Below are positions 1 to 10,041 of a DNA stretch of 42,753 nt, one piece after another. The notes beneath the pieces are model-generated. The model was given only the letters and a program-made list of their open reading frames with translations. It was not told the origin of the DNA and did no database searches. The DNA is from an uncultured Pelagibacteraceae bacterium. GTDB taxonomy: Bacteria > Pseudomonadota > Alphaproteobacteria > Pelagibacterales > Pelagibacteraceae. The position numbers and the translations under genes were made by a program. The first letter of the stretch is position 1; every line of letters starts with the position of its first letter. The stretch spans positions 1 to 42,753 of the forward strand of contig CACJHS010000009.1 in NCBI GenBank assembly GCA_902593235.1. The letters run 5' to 3'.

Positions 1-181
1 TAATATTACCACATTATTAGCAGCAATAATTTTGTTTTTCATGGGTTCAGGTCCAGTTAAAGGTTTTGCTGTAACCTTAGGAGTTGGAATATTCACAACA
101 CTATTTTCAGTCTATTTCATAGCAAGATTGTTCACTAGTATTTATGTCTCAAGAAATAAAGATAAGGAAAAATTAATCTAA
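1..181 (+). CDS. secD: Protein translocase subunit SecD, C-terminal fragment
   Basis: This is the last 59 codons of an open frame that enters from the left edge and stops at TAA 179-181. The residues form two hydrophobic helices (around ITTLLAAIILFFMGSG and the TLGVGIFTTLFSVYFIARL stretch), which match the C-terminal transmembrane end of SecD, including the conserved G-S-G-P-V-K-G-F-A turn. SecD works with SecF in the inner membrane to drive late steps of Sec-dependent export using the proton gradient. The stop overlaps the secF start (shared A at 181), which supports translational coupling. Only the end of the gene is visible, so the identification also rests on the adjacent secF. Confidence 0.9.
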   Translation, partial: NITTLLAAIILFFMGSGPVKGFAVTLGVGIFTTLFSVYFIARLFTSIYVSRNKDKEKLI

Positions 182-1074
182 TGATTGCTTTTAATAAATA
201 TTATAATCACTTTAATTTACTGTCATCAGTTTTAATTGTTGTATCATTATTACTGCTAATATTTAAAGGGCTTAATTTTGGTATAGACTTTAAAGGTGGG
301 ACTTTAATTGAATTAAGAGCTTCAGATTCTAAAATAAATGTTAGTTCATTAAGAGATAGATTTAATCAAATGGATTTAGGAGATGTCTCAGTGAAGAAAT
401 TTGGTAATGACACAGATTTTTTAGTAAAATTTGAAAATAAAGATAATAAAAAGAATATTATTGAAGAAATTAAGACTAATTTAGATAAATCTTTTGGAAA
501 TAACTATGATTTTAGAAGGGTAGAGAATGTAGGGCCAAAGGTAAGTGCTGAACTATTAAAATCAGGAGTTATAGCAATATCTTTATCTCTAGCATTAATG
601 TTAATTTATATTTGGATAAGATTTGAATGGCAATTTAGTCTGGGTGCTATTCTAGCTTTGTTCCATGATGTAATTGTAACTCTAGGAGTTTTTTCAATAT
701 TTAGTTTAGAAATTAATTTATCAATTATAGCAGCTGTATTGACAATAGTTGGATATTCTATGAATGATACTGTAGTTATTTTTGACCGAGTCCGTGAAAA
801 TTTAAGAAAATATTCAGATATAAAAATTTTTGAATTAACTAATATTTCAATAAACGAAACATTATCAAGAACTATAATAACTTCTGCAACTACTTTACTT
901 GCTTTGTTGGCAATTTATTTTTTTGGCGGTGAGATATTAAAAGGATTTTCACTTGCAATGATACTCGGTGTTGTTTTTGGAACTTATTCCTCAATTTATA
1001 TAGCTAATACTGTTTTGGTTAGACTAAGAGTTTCACAAAAAACTGTTCTTAGAGAAGAAGAGGATAAAAAATAA
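181..1074 (+). CDS. secF: Protein translocase subunit SecF
   Basis: This 297-residue membrane protein has the SecF architecture: a first transmembrane helix (about residues 12-28), the family motif DFKGGT at 36-41, a periplasmic domain to about 125 ending in the VGPKVS element, then five further helices from about 128 to 282. The conserved helix-4 region with VGYSMNDTVVIFDRVRENLR is present. SecF partners SecD in proton-driven completion of Sec export. The ATG overlaps the secD stop by one base, so the two are read as one operon. Length is normal for the family. Its stop is one base from the stop of the convergent gene at 1076. Confidence 0.96.
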   Translation: MIAFNKYYNHFNLLSSVLIVVSLLLLIFKGLNFGIDFKGGTLIELRASDSKINVSSLRDRFNQMDLGDVSVKKFGNDTDFLVKFENKDNKKNIIEEIKTNLDKSFGNNYDFRRVENVGPKVSAELLKSGVIAISLSLALMLIYIWIRFEWQFSLGAILALFHDVIVTLGVFSIFSLEINLSIIAAVLTIVGYSMNDTVVIFDRVRENLRKYSDIKIFELTNISINETLSRTIITSATTLLALLAIYFFGGEILKGFSLAMILGVVFGTYSSIYIANTVLVRLRVSQKTVLREEEDKK

Positions 1075-1075
1075 T

Positions 1076-1678
1076 TTAATATAAATTCTGAGCTATTACC
1101 ATTGTAAGTAACATTGGTAAGGATAACAATGTGTTTGTTCTTGAGAATAGCATTGCAGTTTTAGCTGACTTAGCTTTTGTTTCTGGATCACTCTCAACTA
1201 TTCCTAAAGCTCTTTTTTGATTTGGCCAAATTACAAACCATACATTAAATGCCATTATAATTCCTAGCCACATTCCAATTCCTATTGCAGTGTGCTTAGG
1301 TACACCTGACCCAAGACTTAAAGTCATTGCATCATGAACATATCCATTAAGATAAGCAAGAATTAAACCTGAAAGAACAGTTAACGCTGCAGCCCATCTA
1401 AAATAAAATAATGCAGCAGGAGCAATTACTTTACCAATGGCTGGTTTTTGTTCATCTGGAATTTTTCCCATGTTTGGAATTTGAACAAAATTGAAATACC
1501 ACAATAATCCAATCCACATAATTGCAACAATCACATGTATATATCTAAACAACCAGCTCCAGAATAATGTATCAATAGCTATCCCATCGTTTAAATAAAA
1601 TAATCCTAAAAACAATATTATTGCTAACGCAAGAGATGTGTGAATTGTTTTTGATAATGATGACAATAAATTACTCAT
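1076..1678 (-). CDS. PuuD-like urate hydroxylase membrane domain protein
   Basis: This 200-residue integral membrane protein has about five hydrophobic helices and the R-Y-I-H-V segment (about 45-49) followed by I-M-W-I-G-L-L-W-Y. That pattern is typical of the PuuD/urate oxidase N-terminal membrane domain (COG3748). Characterised PuuD proteins carry a C-terminal cytochrome c domain that serves urate oxidation. This protein has no CxxCH motif and ends after the membrane part, so urate oxidation is uncertain and a heme-binding or redox role is only an inference. It is convergent with secF and lies downstream of uvrA on the same strand with a gap of about 50 bases. Family assignment is fairly secure; function is not. 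Confidence 0.7.
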   Translation of the reverse strand: MSNLLSSLSKTIHTSLALAIILFLGLFYLNDGIAIDTLFWSWLFRYIHVIVAIMWIGLLWYFNFVQIPNMGKIPDEQKPAIGKVIAPAALFYFRWAAALTVLSGLILAYLNGYVHDAMTLSLGSGVPKHTAIGIGMWLGIIMAFNVWFVIWPNQKRALGIVESDPETKAKSAKTAMLFSRTNTLLSLPMLLTMVIAQNLY

Positions 1679-1728
1679 GATTCTTTATAACTATACACTA
1701 ATTTTTTGATTTTTTTAAGTTGTTAAAT

Positions 1729-4581
1729 CTAAGCTAATAGAGGTTTTAAAAATTGACCAGTATAACTATCTTTAACTTTGCATACTTCCTCAGGTTTTCC
1801 TTCGGCGACAATATTACCACCTTTTACACCACCCTCAGGACCCATATCCACAATGTAATCTGCTGTTTTAATTACATCTAAATTATGTTCAATGACAACT
1901 ACTGTGTTCCCAAGTTTTACAAATGTGTGAAGTATTTCTAAAAGTTTTTTAATATCATGTTGATGCAAACCTGTGGTTGGTTCATCTAAAATATACATAG
2001 TTCTTCCCGTTGATCTTTTTGAAAGTTCTTTTGCAAGCTTAATTCGTTGTGCTTCACCTCCTGATAGGGTAGTTGCTTGCTGGCCTATTTTTATATAGCC
2101 TAATCCAACTTTTTTAAGAGTTAACAATTTTGTTTTTATATTGGATATATTTTCAAAATACTCACAGCCTTCATCAACAGACATATCTAAAACATCAGCA
2201 ATACTTTTACCTTTAAATTTAATTTCTAAAGTTTCTCTATTATATCTGGTACCTTTACATTCATCACACTGTATATAAACATCAGGTAAAAAATGCATTT
2301 CATATGTAATTACACCATCACCCTCACAAGCCTCACATCTACCTCCTTTAACATTGAAGGAAAATCTTCCTGGTTTATACCCTCTTGTTTTGGACTCTGG
2401 CAGACTTGTAAACCAATCTCTAATAGGTCCAAAGGCCCCTGTATATGTTGCTGGATTTGATCTAGGGGTTCTTCCAATAGGCGATTGGTCAATATCAATT
2501 ATTTTATCAATTAATTCTACGCCTTTATAACCTTTAAATGATTTAGGTGCTTTTCTTGCTTTATTATTTAAAGTTAAATTTAAGGCATGAAATAGAGTTT
2601 GTAATATTAGAGTAGATTTACCACTACCCGAGACACCAGTAACACAAGTAAATGTTCCAGTTGGAATTTTAAGATTAACATTATTTAAATTATTTCCACT
2701 TGCACCATTGATTTCTATAAACCTTCCATTTTTAGCTAAACGTCGTGATTTTGGAATTTCAATTGTCTTTTTATTAGCAAGATACTGTCCAGTAATACTG
2801 TTTTTATCTTTTTTAATTTCTTCATATGATCCTTGTGCTGTTATCTGACCACCATTACTTCCAGCCTCTGGGCCAAGATCAATAATATGATCTGCATTTT
2901 CCATTGTCTCTGTGTCATGCTCAACAACAATTACTGTATTGCCAAGATCTCGTAATCTTTTTAATGCATTAATAAGCTTCACATTATCTTTTTGGTGCAA
3001 TCCAATTGATGGTTCATCCAAAACATACAATACACCTGTTAAACCAGATCCAATTTGTGAAGCTAATCTTATTCTTTGAGCTTCTCCACCTGATAAAGTT
3101 CCAGATTCTCTAGATAGTGTTAAATAGTCTAAACCAACATTAAGTAAGAAATTTAATCTTTCATTTATTTCTTTTAAAACATGTTCAGCAATTTTAAATT
3201 GTCTTTTATCGAGGTTATTTTCTAAATTTTTAAACCATTCTGCTGCATCTAAAATAGATTTTTTTGTTACTTCACTAATATTAAGATCATTGATTTTAAC
3301 ACATAATGCCTCTTCTTTTAATCTATCACCATTACATGCTTCACATGCAGTATCAGATTGATATTCGGCAATGGCCTCTCTTTTCCATTCACTATCAGAT
3401 TCTAAAAATCTTCTTTCAAGATTATTAATTACACCTTCAAAAGTTTTTTTATAAGAATATTTCTCGTAACCATCGTCATAATTAAATTTAATCTCATCTT
3501 CATCTGAACCATAAAGAATAATATCTTTAATTTTTTTTGGTAATTTTTTCCATTTTTCATCTAAAGAAAAACCGTAATGTTTTGCTAAAGACGCTAAAGT
3601 TTGAGCGTAATATAATGTGGTTGATTTTGACCAAGGTTCTATTGCTCCATCAGCTAAACTTTTTCTCTCATCGGGAACAACTAAATTTGGATCAACATTT
3701 AACTTCATACCAATTCCTTCACACTCTTCACAAGCTCCATAGGGGCTGTTAAATGAAAAAAGTCTTGGCTCGATTTCCTCAATTGTAAAACCACTCTCAG
3801 GGCAAGCAAATTTGGTAGAGTAAATTAATTTTTCAATTTTTCTAAATTTTTGAGGAAGTGTTTCATCCTCATATTCTACAAAAACTAAACCATTAGCTAA
3901 ATTTACAGCTGTTTCAATACTTTCTGCCAATCTGTTTCCAAGTTTTGAATTTAAAACTATTCTATCTACTAAGACTGAAATATCGTGTTTCAGTTTTTTA
4001 TCTAGATTGGGAGATTTTTCTATATCATATAAAACATCATCAATTTTAATTTTTCTAAAACCTCTTCTTTTGTAACTTAAAATGTCTTTTTTATATTCAC
4101 CCTTACGACCTCTTACTACTGGTGCGTAAATATAAATTGTTGATTTTTTTGGTAATTTTTTAACTAAATCTACTATTTGTGTAATTGTTTGTGAGGTTAT
4201 TGGTTTACCTGTAAATGGTGAGTAGGGGATACCTGCTCTAGCATATAAAACCCTCATGTAATCATATATTTCTGTTACAGTTGCAACTGTAGATCTTGGG
4301 TTTTTTGATGTATTTTTTTGCTCTATTGCAATAGCTGGACTTAACCCTTCAATTAAATCAACATTTGGTTTTTTCATTTTATCTAAAAATTGACGAGCAT
4401 AGGCAGATAAACTCTCTACATACCTTCTCTGACCCTCTGCGTAGATTGTATCAAAAGCTAAAGATGATTTTCCTGACCCTGATAGACCCGTTATGACCAC
4501 AAATTTGTCTTTTGGAATCTCTACAGTAACATTCTTCAAATTATGTTCTTTAGCGCCCTTAATAACTATCTTTTTCATCAT
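1729..4581 (-). CDS. uvrA: Excinuclease ABC subunit A
   Basis: UvrA is the damage-recognition ATPase of nucleotide excision repair. The 950-residue product has two ABC modules: Walker [14 protein letters not shown] near residue 33 and [10 protein letters not shown] near 650, with signature motifs LSGGEAQRI in both halves. The second zinc finger (CEAC...CDEC) is complete. In the first finger the usual CPxCG reads CPESG, so one cysteine is replaced; I believe this is common in alphaproteobacterial UvrA. Translation could begin at either of two adjacent ATG codons (4581 or 4578). The gene is divergent from ssb, the classic uvrA/ssb arrangement, with 88 bases between them for promoters. Confidence 0.97.
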   Translation of the reverse strand: MMKKIVIKGAKEHNLKNVTVEIPKDKFVVITGLSGSGKSSLAFDTIYAEGQRRYVESLSAYARQFLDKMKKPNVDLIEGLSPAIAIEQKNTSKNPRSTVATVTEIYDYMRVLYARAGIPYSPFTGKPITSQTITQIVDLVKKLPKKSTIYIYAPVVRGRKGEYKKDILSYKRRGFRKIKIDDVLYDIEKSPNLDKKLKHDISVLVDRIVLNSKLGNRLAESIETAVNLANGLVFVEYEDETLPQKFRKIEKLIYSTKFACPESGFTIEEIEPRLFSFNSPYGACEECEGIGMKLNVDPNLVVPDERKSLADGAIEPWSKSTTLYYAQTLASLAKHYGFSLDEKWKKLPKKIKDIILYGSDEDEIKFNYDDGYEKYSYKKTFEGVINNLERRFLESDSEWKREAIAEYQSDTACEACNGDRLKEEALCVKINDLNISEVTKKSILDAAEWFKNLENNLDKRQFKIAEHVLKEINERLNFLLNVGLDYLTLSRESGTLSGGEAQRIRLASQIGSGLTGVLYVLDEPSIGLHQKDNVKLINALKRLRDLGNTVIVVEHDTETMENADHIIDLGPEAGSNGGQITAQGSYEEIKKDKNSITGQYLANKKTIEIPKSRRLAKNGRFIEINGASGNNLNNVNLKIPTGTFTCVTGVSGSGKSTLILQTLFHALNLTLNNKARKAPKSFKGYKGVELIDKIIDIDQSPIGRTPRSNPATYTGAFGPIRDWFTSLPESKTRGYKPGRFSFNVKGGRCEACEGDGVITYEMHFLPDVYIQCDECKGTRYNRETLEIKFKGKSIADVLDMSVDEGCEYFENISNIKTKLLTLKKVGLGYIKIGQQATTLSGGEAQRIKLAKELSKRSTGRTMYILDEPTTGLHQHDIKKLLEILHTFVKLGNTVVVIEHNLDVIKTADYIVDMGPEGGVKGGNIVAEGKPEEVCKVKDSYTGQFLKPLLA

Positions 4582-4627
4582 AATTTTAGTTGCTTTGAGT
4601 TAATAAAATTAATATTCAGAAGAATTG

Positions 4628-4636
4628 TGGTATAAT
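4628..4636 (+). promoter_or_regulatory. Extended -10 promoter candidate for ssb
   Basis: TGGTATAAT (TGn plus a perfect TATAAT at 4631-4636) lies 33 bases upstream of the ssb ATG in the uvrA-ssb gap. No good -35 hexamer is found at the usual 16-18 base distance, which fits an extended -10 promoter. Transcription would start near 4643. This is pattern-based only; in such AT-rich DNA TATAAT alone is weak evidence, but the TG extension and position help. Confidence 0.5.
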
Positions 4637-4669
4637 TCTAATTAACTAATTTAACAAATATTAAATATT

Positions 4670-5119
4670 ATGGCTGGAAGTTTAAATAAAGTATTATTAA
4701 TTGGTCGTTTGGGCGCAGATCCAGAAATTAAGCAAATGGTAAATGGCAAAAGTGTAGCCAGATTAAGCCTTGCAACAAGTCAATCTTGGAAAGATAAAAA
4801 CACTGGTGAAAGAAAAGAAAAAACTGAGTGGCACCGTGTAGTTGTATTTAATGAAGGTTTAGTAAATGTTGTTCAACAATATTTAAAAAAAGGTGCTCAA
4901 GTTTATGTAGAAGGTCAACTTACAACAAGAAAATGGAAAGATGAACAATCGGGACAAGATAAATATTCAACTGAAATAGTCATACAAGGATATAATTCTT
5001 CGCTCACAATGTTGGGTGGAGGTAATTCTAGTGGCGGAATTCAAAATGACACAACTCAACAAAATAACATTGAGGATTCTTCGCAGGTGTCAGATATGGA
5101 TGATGAAATTCCATTTTAA
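4670..5119 (+). CDS. ssb: Single-stranded DNA-binding protein
   Basis: This 149-residue protein coats single-stranded DNA during replication, recombination and repair. It starts with the family pattern [15 protein letters not shown], has the OB-fold through about residue 115 (SLATSQSW and the TEWHRVVVF segment are visible), then a short Gln/Asn/Ser/Gly-rich linker. It ends in the acidic tip MDDEIPF, which recruits partner proteins. Length is typical for alphaproteobacteria. It is divergent from uvrA and followed after five bases by gyrA, so ssb and gyrA are probably co-transcribed. Confidence 0.98.
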   Translation: MAGSLNKVLLIGRLGADPEIKQMVNGKSVARLSLATSQSWKDKNTGERKEKTEWHRVVVFNEGLVNVVQQYLKKGAQVYVEGQLTTRKWKDEQSGQDKYSTEIVIQGYNSSLTMLGGGNSSGGIQNDTTQQNNIEDSSQVSDMDDEIPF

Positions 5120-5124
5120 TTTCT

Positions 5125-7704
5125 ATGAAAAATACTGAAGAGTTTAAAGATAAAAATATAAAATTAATCTCAATGCATGATGAGATGAGCTCATCATATC
5201 TTTCTTATGCAATGAGTGTAATTGTAAGTCGTGCACTTCCTGATGTAAGAGACGGTTTAAAACCTGTTCATAGAAGAATTTTATATGCAATGTACAAAGG
5301 CGGATATGATTGGTCTAAACAATTTAGAAAATCTGCAAGAATAGTTGGAGATGTTATTGGTAAATACCATCCTCATGGTGATCAATCTGTTTATGATGCT
5401 TTAGTTAGAATGGTCCAAGACTTCTCAATGAGCTTACCGCTAATTCAAGGTCAAGGAAATTTTGGTTCTATAGATGGTGATCCTGCAGCAGCAATGAGAT
5501 ATACCGAAACTCGCTTGTCAAAAGTTTCTCAATATTTAATTGATGATATTGAAAAAAATACAATTTCTTTTAAAAGCAACTATGATGAAACTGAGAAAGA
5601 ACCTAGTGTTTTACCAGCACAGTTTCCAAATTTATTAGTAAATGGAGCTGGTGGTATTGCTGTTGGTATGGCAACAAGTATACCTCCTCACAATCTAGGT
5701 GAAATTATTGATGGTACTTTAGCCTTAATTGATAATAAAGATATTAAAATTAGAGAGTTAATGAAACATATACCTGGTCCAGATTTTCCAACTGGTGGTG
5801 TAATTATAGGTAAAGATATAATTAAACAAGGGTATAACAATGGAAGAGGATCCTTTAAGATAAGAGGTGAAATTTCAATTGAGCAACAAAAAAATGGACG
5901 TGAAAGACTGGTAATAACTTCTATACCGTATCAAGTAAACAAATCTGTTTTAAATGAAAGGATTGCTCAATTAGTAAGAGAAAAAAAGATTGAAGGAATA
6001 AGAGATATTAGAGACGAGTCTAACAGAGAAGGTATTAGGGTAGCAATAGATTTGAGAAATGGTGTAGAACCAGAAACTATAAAGAGACAATTATATAAAA
6101 ATACTCAAATAGAAAGTTCTTTTGGTTTTAATACTTTAGCTATTGTTGAAGGAAAACCTCAAACTTGCACACTAAAAGATTTTTTATCTAATTTTTTAAC
6201 TTTTAGAGAAGATGTTGTAATTAAAAAAACTAAATTTGATCTTCAAAAAGCAGAGGAACGTGCTCATATACTAATAGGATTATCAGTTTCAGTTGAAAAT
6301 TTAGATAAAATAATAAAAATTATTCGATCATCTAAAACACCAGATGATGCCAAAAAATCAATTTTAAAAACCAAATGGAAAATAAATAAATCACAAAAAT
6401 TAATTTCTTTAGTAGAGGGAAAAAAGAGCAAAAATCTTTATTCTTTATCTGAACCACAAGTTTTAGCTATTTTAGAATTAAGACTTCAAAAATTAACTGC
6501 ATTAGGAATAAATGAAATCGAAGTTGAAATTAAAAAATTAGCTGAATTAATCACTAAATATAAAAAGATTATTTCATCAAAAAAAGAACTTCTAAAAGTA
6601 ATCAGTGAAGAACTAAAAAATATCAAAGAGAAGTTTGCTATTCCGAGAAGAACTAAAATTATAGATGCTGTTTTGAATTACGACATTGAAGAAACTATCC
6701 AAAAACAATCAGTAATAATTACAGTTACACTGCAAGGATACATAAAAAGAGGTTCTTTAGATGGAGTAAAAAAACAAAAAAGAGGTGGTAAAGGAAAATC
6801 AGGCATAACAACTAGAGATCAAGACTCTGTTGTTCAAACATTATCTGTAAATACTCATACTTCAGTACTCTTCTTTTCTACCGAGGGTTTAGTTTACAAG
6901 ATCAAAGCATGGAAAATCCCAGAAGGCTCATCATCATCCAAAGGTAAATCTTTATTTAATATTTTACCTTTGAAGAGCCATCAAGCAATAAGCTCAATTA
7001 TGCCAATGCCAGAGGATGAAACTGATTTAAAAAATTATCAAATTATTTTTGCTACGGCGCAGGGAAAAGTACGAAAAAATAGTTTAGAAGATTTTTCATC
7101 AATTAATGCATCTGGAAAAATTGCTATGAAATTGGATAATAATGATAAAATTGTAGGTGTTAAAATTTGTAAAGATGATCAAGATATAATTTTAAGCACA
7201 AAATTTGGAAAATGTATTAGATTTGAAGCTAAGAAGCTAAGAGTTTTTAAAGGTAGGTCATCTAAAGGAATTAAAGGTATAGAGTTAGCACCAAATGATC
7301 AAATCGTATCTTTGTCAGTTATTGATAATGATAAAATTAATAAAAATGGAAAAAAATCAAAAGATGAAAAAACTGAATTAAAAGCTAAAGAGAAATTTGT
7401 TTTATCAATAAGCGAAAATGGTTACGGTAAAAAGACTTCTCATATAGATTACAGAGTTACTAACAGAGGCGGTAAAGGTATTATAGGGATTGTAAATTCT
7501 CCAAGAAATGGAAATATTACTTCATCCTTTCCTGTTTTTGAAGGTGATGAAATTTTAATTTCTACGAATAAAGGTAGGGTTATAAGAGTTGCTGTTAAAG
7601 AAATTAGAACAGCAGGAAGAAATACTCAAGGAGTTAGAATAATTAAGTTATCAGGAGAAGAAAAAGTTGTTTCAGCAATTAAAATTGATGATAATTTAAT
7701 TTAA
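5125..7704 (+). CDS. gyrA: DNA gyrase subunit A
   Basis: GyrA is the DNA-cleaving subunit of gyrase, which introduces negative supercoils. The 859-residue product has the N-terminal breakage-reunion domain with the catalytic tyrosine at 126 (AAAMRYTE) and the quinolone-resistance region around 81-91. A C-terminal beta-pinwheel follows, with the GyrA-box in the form QKRGGKG near 550, which distinguishes it from ParC. At the position of E. coli Ser83 there is Gln87 (HGDQSVYD). A lysine-rich insertion (around 733-755) interrupts the pinwheel. The ATG follows the ssb stop by five bases, and the stop overlaps the coaD ATG by one base. Confidence 0.97.
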   Translation: MKNTEEFKDKNIKLISMHDEMSSSYLSYAMSVIVSRALPDVRDGLKPVHRRILYAMYKGGYDWSKQFRKSARIVGDVIGKYHPHGDQSVYDALVRMVQDFSMSLPLIQGQGNFGSIDGDPAAAMRYTETRLSKVSQYLIDDIEKNTISFKSNYDETEKEPSVLPAQFPNLLVNGAGGIAVGMATSIPPHNLGEIIDGTLALIDNKDIKIRELMKHIPGPDFPTGGVIIGKDIIKQGYNNGRGSFKIRGEISIEQQKNGRERLVITSIPYQVNKSVLNERIAQLVREKKIEGIRDIRDESNREGIRVAIDLRNGVEPETIKRQLYKNTQIESSFGFNTLAIVEGKPQTCTLKDFLSNFLTFREDVVIKKTKFDLQKAEERAHILIGLSVSVENLDKIIKIIRSSKTPDDAKKSILKTKWKINKSQKLISLVEGKKSKNLYSLSEPQVLAILELRLQKLTALGINEIEVEIKKLAELITKYKKIISSKKELLKVISEELKNIKEKFAIPRRTKIIDAVLNYDIEETIQKQSVIITVTLQGYIKRGSLDGVKKQKRGGKGKSGITTRDQDSVVQTLSVNTHTSVLFFSTEGLVYKIKAWKIPEGSSSSKGKSLFNILPLKSHQAISSIMPMPEDETDLKNYQIIFATAQGKVRKNSLEDFSSINASGKIAMKLDNNDKIVGVKICKDDQDIILSTKFGKCIRFEAKKLRVFKGRSSKGIKGIELAPNDQIVSLSVIDNDKINKNGKKSKDEKTELKAKEKFVLSISENGYGKKTSHIDYRVTNRGGKGIIGIVNSPRNGNITSSFPVFEGDEILISTNKGRVIRVAVKEIRTAGRNTQGVRIIKLSGEEKVVSAIKIDDNLI

Positions 7705-8198
7705 TGAGCAAAATTGCAATTTATCCTGGAACTTTTGATCCAATCACGTTTGGACATATAGACGTCATAAAAAAATCATTAAAACTATTTGATAAAATAG
7801 TTGTAGGTGTTTCTGATGAAAGTAATAAAAATTATCTATTTAGTTCTGATGAAAGAATAGAAATAGTAAATAAAGCCTTATTTAAAGATCTAAAATTAAA
7901 TAGAAAAAAAATAAAAGTAGTTTCTTTTGGTTCTTTAACCACTGATTTATGTAAAAAATATAAATCAAACATTATTTTAAGAGGATTAAGAGCTGTATCT
8001 GATTTTGAATACGAATTTCAATTAGCTGGTATGAATAGAAAATTGAACCAAAATATAGAAACAATTTTTTTAATGTCTGATGTAGAAAATCAAATTATTT
8101 CATCTAGATTTGTTAAAGAGATTGTTAAATTAAAAGGTGATATAAAAAAATTTACTACAAAAAGTACAATTAAATCATTAAAAGAAAAATATGAATAA
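7704..8198 (+). CDS. coaD: Phosphopantetheine adenylyltransferase
   Basis: CoaD catalyses the penultimate step of coenzyme A synthesis, transferring AMP from ATP to 4'-phosphopantetheine. The 164-residue protein begins with IAIYPGTFDPITFGHID, which holds the nucleotidyltransferase T/HxGH motif (TFGH). It also has the family patterns LRGLRAVSDFEYE (about 91-103) and ISSRFVKE (about 132-139). Length is normal (about 160). The start shares one base with the gyrA stop, and its end overlaps the start of the cyclophilin gene by eight bases, so gyrA-coaD-ppi-tgt reads as one operon. It is entirely conventional for the family. Confidence 0.96.
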   Translation: MSKIAIYPGTFDPITFGHIDVIKKSLKLFDKIVVGVSDESNKNYLFSSDERIEIVNKALFKDLKLNRKKIKVVSFGSLTTDLCKKYKSNIILRGLRAVSDFEYEFQLAGMNRKLNQNIETIFLMSDVENQIISSRFVKEIVKLKGDIKKFTTKSTIKSLKEKYE

Positions 8199-8751
8199 AA
8201 TTTTTATTAAAATACTTATTTTGTTTTTTTTAATTACTAATCAATCAATAGCTGAGGAGAATATAATGATATTAAAATTAAAAGATGGTGATGTTAAAAT
8301 TGAATTATTCGAAGATGTTGCGCCAAATCATGTAAAAAGAATTAAGGAATTAGCAAATAGTGGTACATATGATAACGTTGTTTTTCACAGGGTTATAGAT
8401 GGATTTATGGCTCAAACAGGTGATGTTAAATTTGGAAATTCTGAATCAAAAGATTTTGATCTTAGAAGAGCTGGAATGGGTGGATCAGATTTTCCTGACT
8501 TAGAGCAAGAATTCAATAGTCTACCACATGAAAGAGGAACTTTATCAATGGCAAGAGCTCAAGATCCTGATAGTGCAAACAGTCAATTCTTTATTTGTTT
8601 TCAACCAGCTCCTTTTTTAGATCGACAATATACCGTTTTTGGAAAAGTAATAGAAGGAATGGAATTTGTTGATAAAATCAAAAGAGGTGACCAAAACAAT
8701 AATGGTGCTGTTACTGATCCAGATAAAATTATTAGTTTCAAATCTCAATAA
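8191..8751 (+). CDS. Exported cyclophilin-type peptidyl-prolyl isomerase
   Basis: Cyclophilins accelerate cis-trans isomerisation at prolines. This 186-residue protein has an N-terminal hydrophobic signal (about residues 3-21, ending SIAEE), so it is predicted to act in the periplasm. The domain that follows shows the usual active-site landmarks: VVFHRVIDGFMAQTGD (catalytic Arg in FHRV), the SMARA segment and FFIC near the Phe/Trp pocket, and YTVFGKVIEGMEFVDKI. It overlaps coaD by eight bases and is eight bases upstream of tgt. It resembles PpiA/PpiB, but I give no symbol because the paralogue cannot be settled here. Confidence 0.92.
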   Translation: MNKIFIKILILFFLITNQSIAEENIMILKLKDGDVKIELFEDVAPNHVKRIKELANSGTYDNVVFHRVIDGFMAQTGDVKFGNSESKDFDLRRAGMGGSDFPDLEQEFNSLPHERGTLSMARAQDPDSANSQFFICFQPAPFLDRQYTVFGKVIEGMEFVDKIKRGDQNNNGAVTDPDKIISFKSQ

Positions 8752-8759
8752 TTTTTTTA

Positions 8760-9872
8760 ATGGCATTAAAAAAATTTGCCTTTAACGTTTTAAAAAAAGA
8801 TAAATTTGCTAGGTGTGGTTTAATAGAGACCCATCGTGGTAATATACAAACACCAGCTTTTATGCCTGTTGGAACACAAGCTACGGTAAAAGCTTGTACA
8901 ATAGATGATATAAAAAAAACAGGTTCAGAAATAATACTTTCAAATACTTATCATCTAATGATACGACCAGGTGTTGAAAGAATTCAATCTGCTGGTGGGC
9001 TTCATAATTTTATGAATTGTAATTTACCTATTTTAACAGACTCTGGTGGTTTTCAAGTTATGTCCTTATCAAAATTAAATAAAATCGATAGAGAGAAGGG
9101 TGCTATATTTAATTCTCATGTTGATGGAAAAAAATTTTACTTAAGTCCGGAAGAGAGTATCCGAATTCAGTTGGGTTTAAATTCTGATATTGTGATGATT
9201 ATGGATGAGTGCCCAAAAAAAACTAATGATTATAATGTAATTAAAAAATCTATGGACTTATCACTTTACTGGGCAGAAAGATCTAAAGTGGCATTTGGAA
9301 ATAATCCACATAAAGCTTTATTTGGTATAGTCCAAGGGGGTCTTTTTAAAGATTTAAGATTAAAATCTCTTCAAGAATTAATTAAAATTGGTTTTGATGG
9401 GTATGCCCTCGGAGGATTAGCTGTAGGAGAAACACAAGATGAAATGTTTAACGTTTTAGATGATATTAAAGAAAACTTACCTATTGAAAGACCACACTAT
9501 TTAATGGGAGTTGGAACACCATCAGATATTTTGGGTGCTGTAAAAAGAGGCATAGATATGTTTGACTGTGTATTGCCAACTAGATCTGGCAGAACAGGTT
9601 TGGCTTTTACATGGCAGGGAAGAATCAATATTAAAAATAACAAATATCAAAATGACAACACGCCACTTGATCCAAATTGTAAAAATCTTAATTTAAATAA
9701 ATATTCAAAAAATTATTTAAATCACTTATTTAATACAAATGAAATTCTTGCCTCAATGTTGCTGACGTTAAATAATATTAATTTTTATCAAGAATTAATG
9801 GCCTCTATCAGAAAAAATATTAATGAAGGCACTTTTGATCAATTTCACGATAAATACATTGATAAGTTGTAG
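8760..9872 (+). CDS. tgt: tRNA-guanine transglycosylase with a degenerate zinc site
   Basis: Tgt swaps guanine-34 of GUN-anticodon tRNAs for the queuosine precursor preQ1. The 370-residue protein has normal catalytic landmarks: LTDSGGFQVMSL near 91-102, GIVQGG near 193-198 and MFDCVLPTR with the nucleophile aspartate near 269. The structural zinc site is not intact. Aligned without gaps to the C-x-C-x2-C...H pattern of E. coli (Cys302, 304, 307, His333), the residues are Cys307, Asn309, Leu312 and Asn338, so three of four ligands are gone. The surrounding sequence is otherwise conserved and the frame unbroken, so this does not look like a pseudogene. It is the last gene of the gyrA operon. 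Confidence 0.93.
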   Translation: MALKKFAFNVLKKDKFARCGLIETHRGNIQTPAFMPVGTQATVKACTIDDIKKTGSEIILSNTYHLMIRPGVERIQSAGGLHNFMNCNLPILTDSGGFQVMSLSKLNKIDREKGAIFNSHVDGKKFYLSPEESIRIQLGLNSDIVMIMDECPKKTNDYNVIKKSMDLSLYWAERSKVAFGNNPHKALFGIVQGGLFKDLRLKSLQELIKIGFDGYALGGLAVGETQDEMFNVLDDIKENLPIERPHYLMGVGTPSDILGAVKRGIDMFDCVLPTRSGRTGLAFTWQGRINIKNNKYQNDNTPLDPNCKNLNLNKYSKNYLNHLFNTNEILASMLLTLNNINFYQELMASIRKNINEGTFDQFHDKYIDKL

Positions 9873-9902
9873 AAGCTTTATAGATTTGGTTAAAATTGTC
9901 AT

Positions 9903-9930
9903 TTGAAAAAAAATAATTATTCTGTATATA
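9903..9930 (+). promoter_or_regulatory. Sigma-70-like promoter for tRNA-Lys
   Basis: TTGAAA (9903-9908), a 16-base spacer and TATATA (9925-9930) sit just upstream of the tRNA-Lys gene. Predicted initiation near 9937 would give a 5' leader of about 20 bases. A short inverted repeat (ATTCAA-T-TTGAAT, 9937-9949) falls within that leader. Assignment is by motif and position only. Confidence 0.5.
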
Positions 9931-9956
9931 ACAACTATTCAATTTGAATAATTTGG

Positions 9957-10032
<76 letters not shown>

Positions 10033-10041
10033 TTAATTCAA

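Noticed and set aside
2310..2498. 62-residue minus-strand open frame inside uvrA
   Set aside because: It is a shifted-frame shadow of a conserved part of uvrA with no independent support.
9937..9949. ATTCAA-T-TTGAAT palindrome upstream of tRNA-Lys as an operator
   Set aside because: A six-base AT-only inverted repeat is expected often by chance in DNA of this composition.
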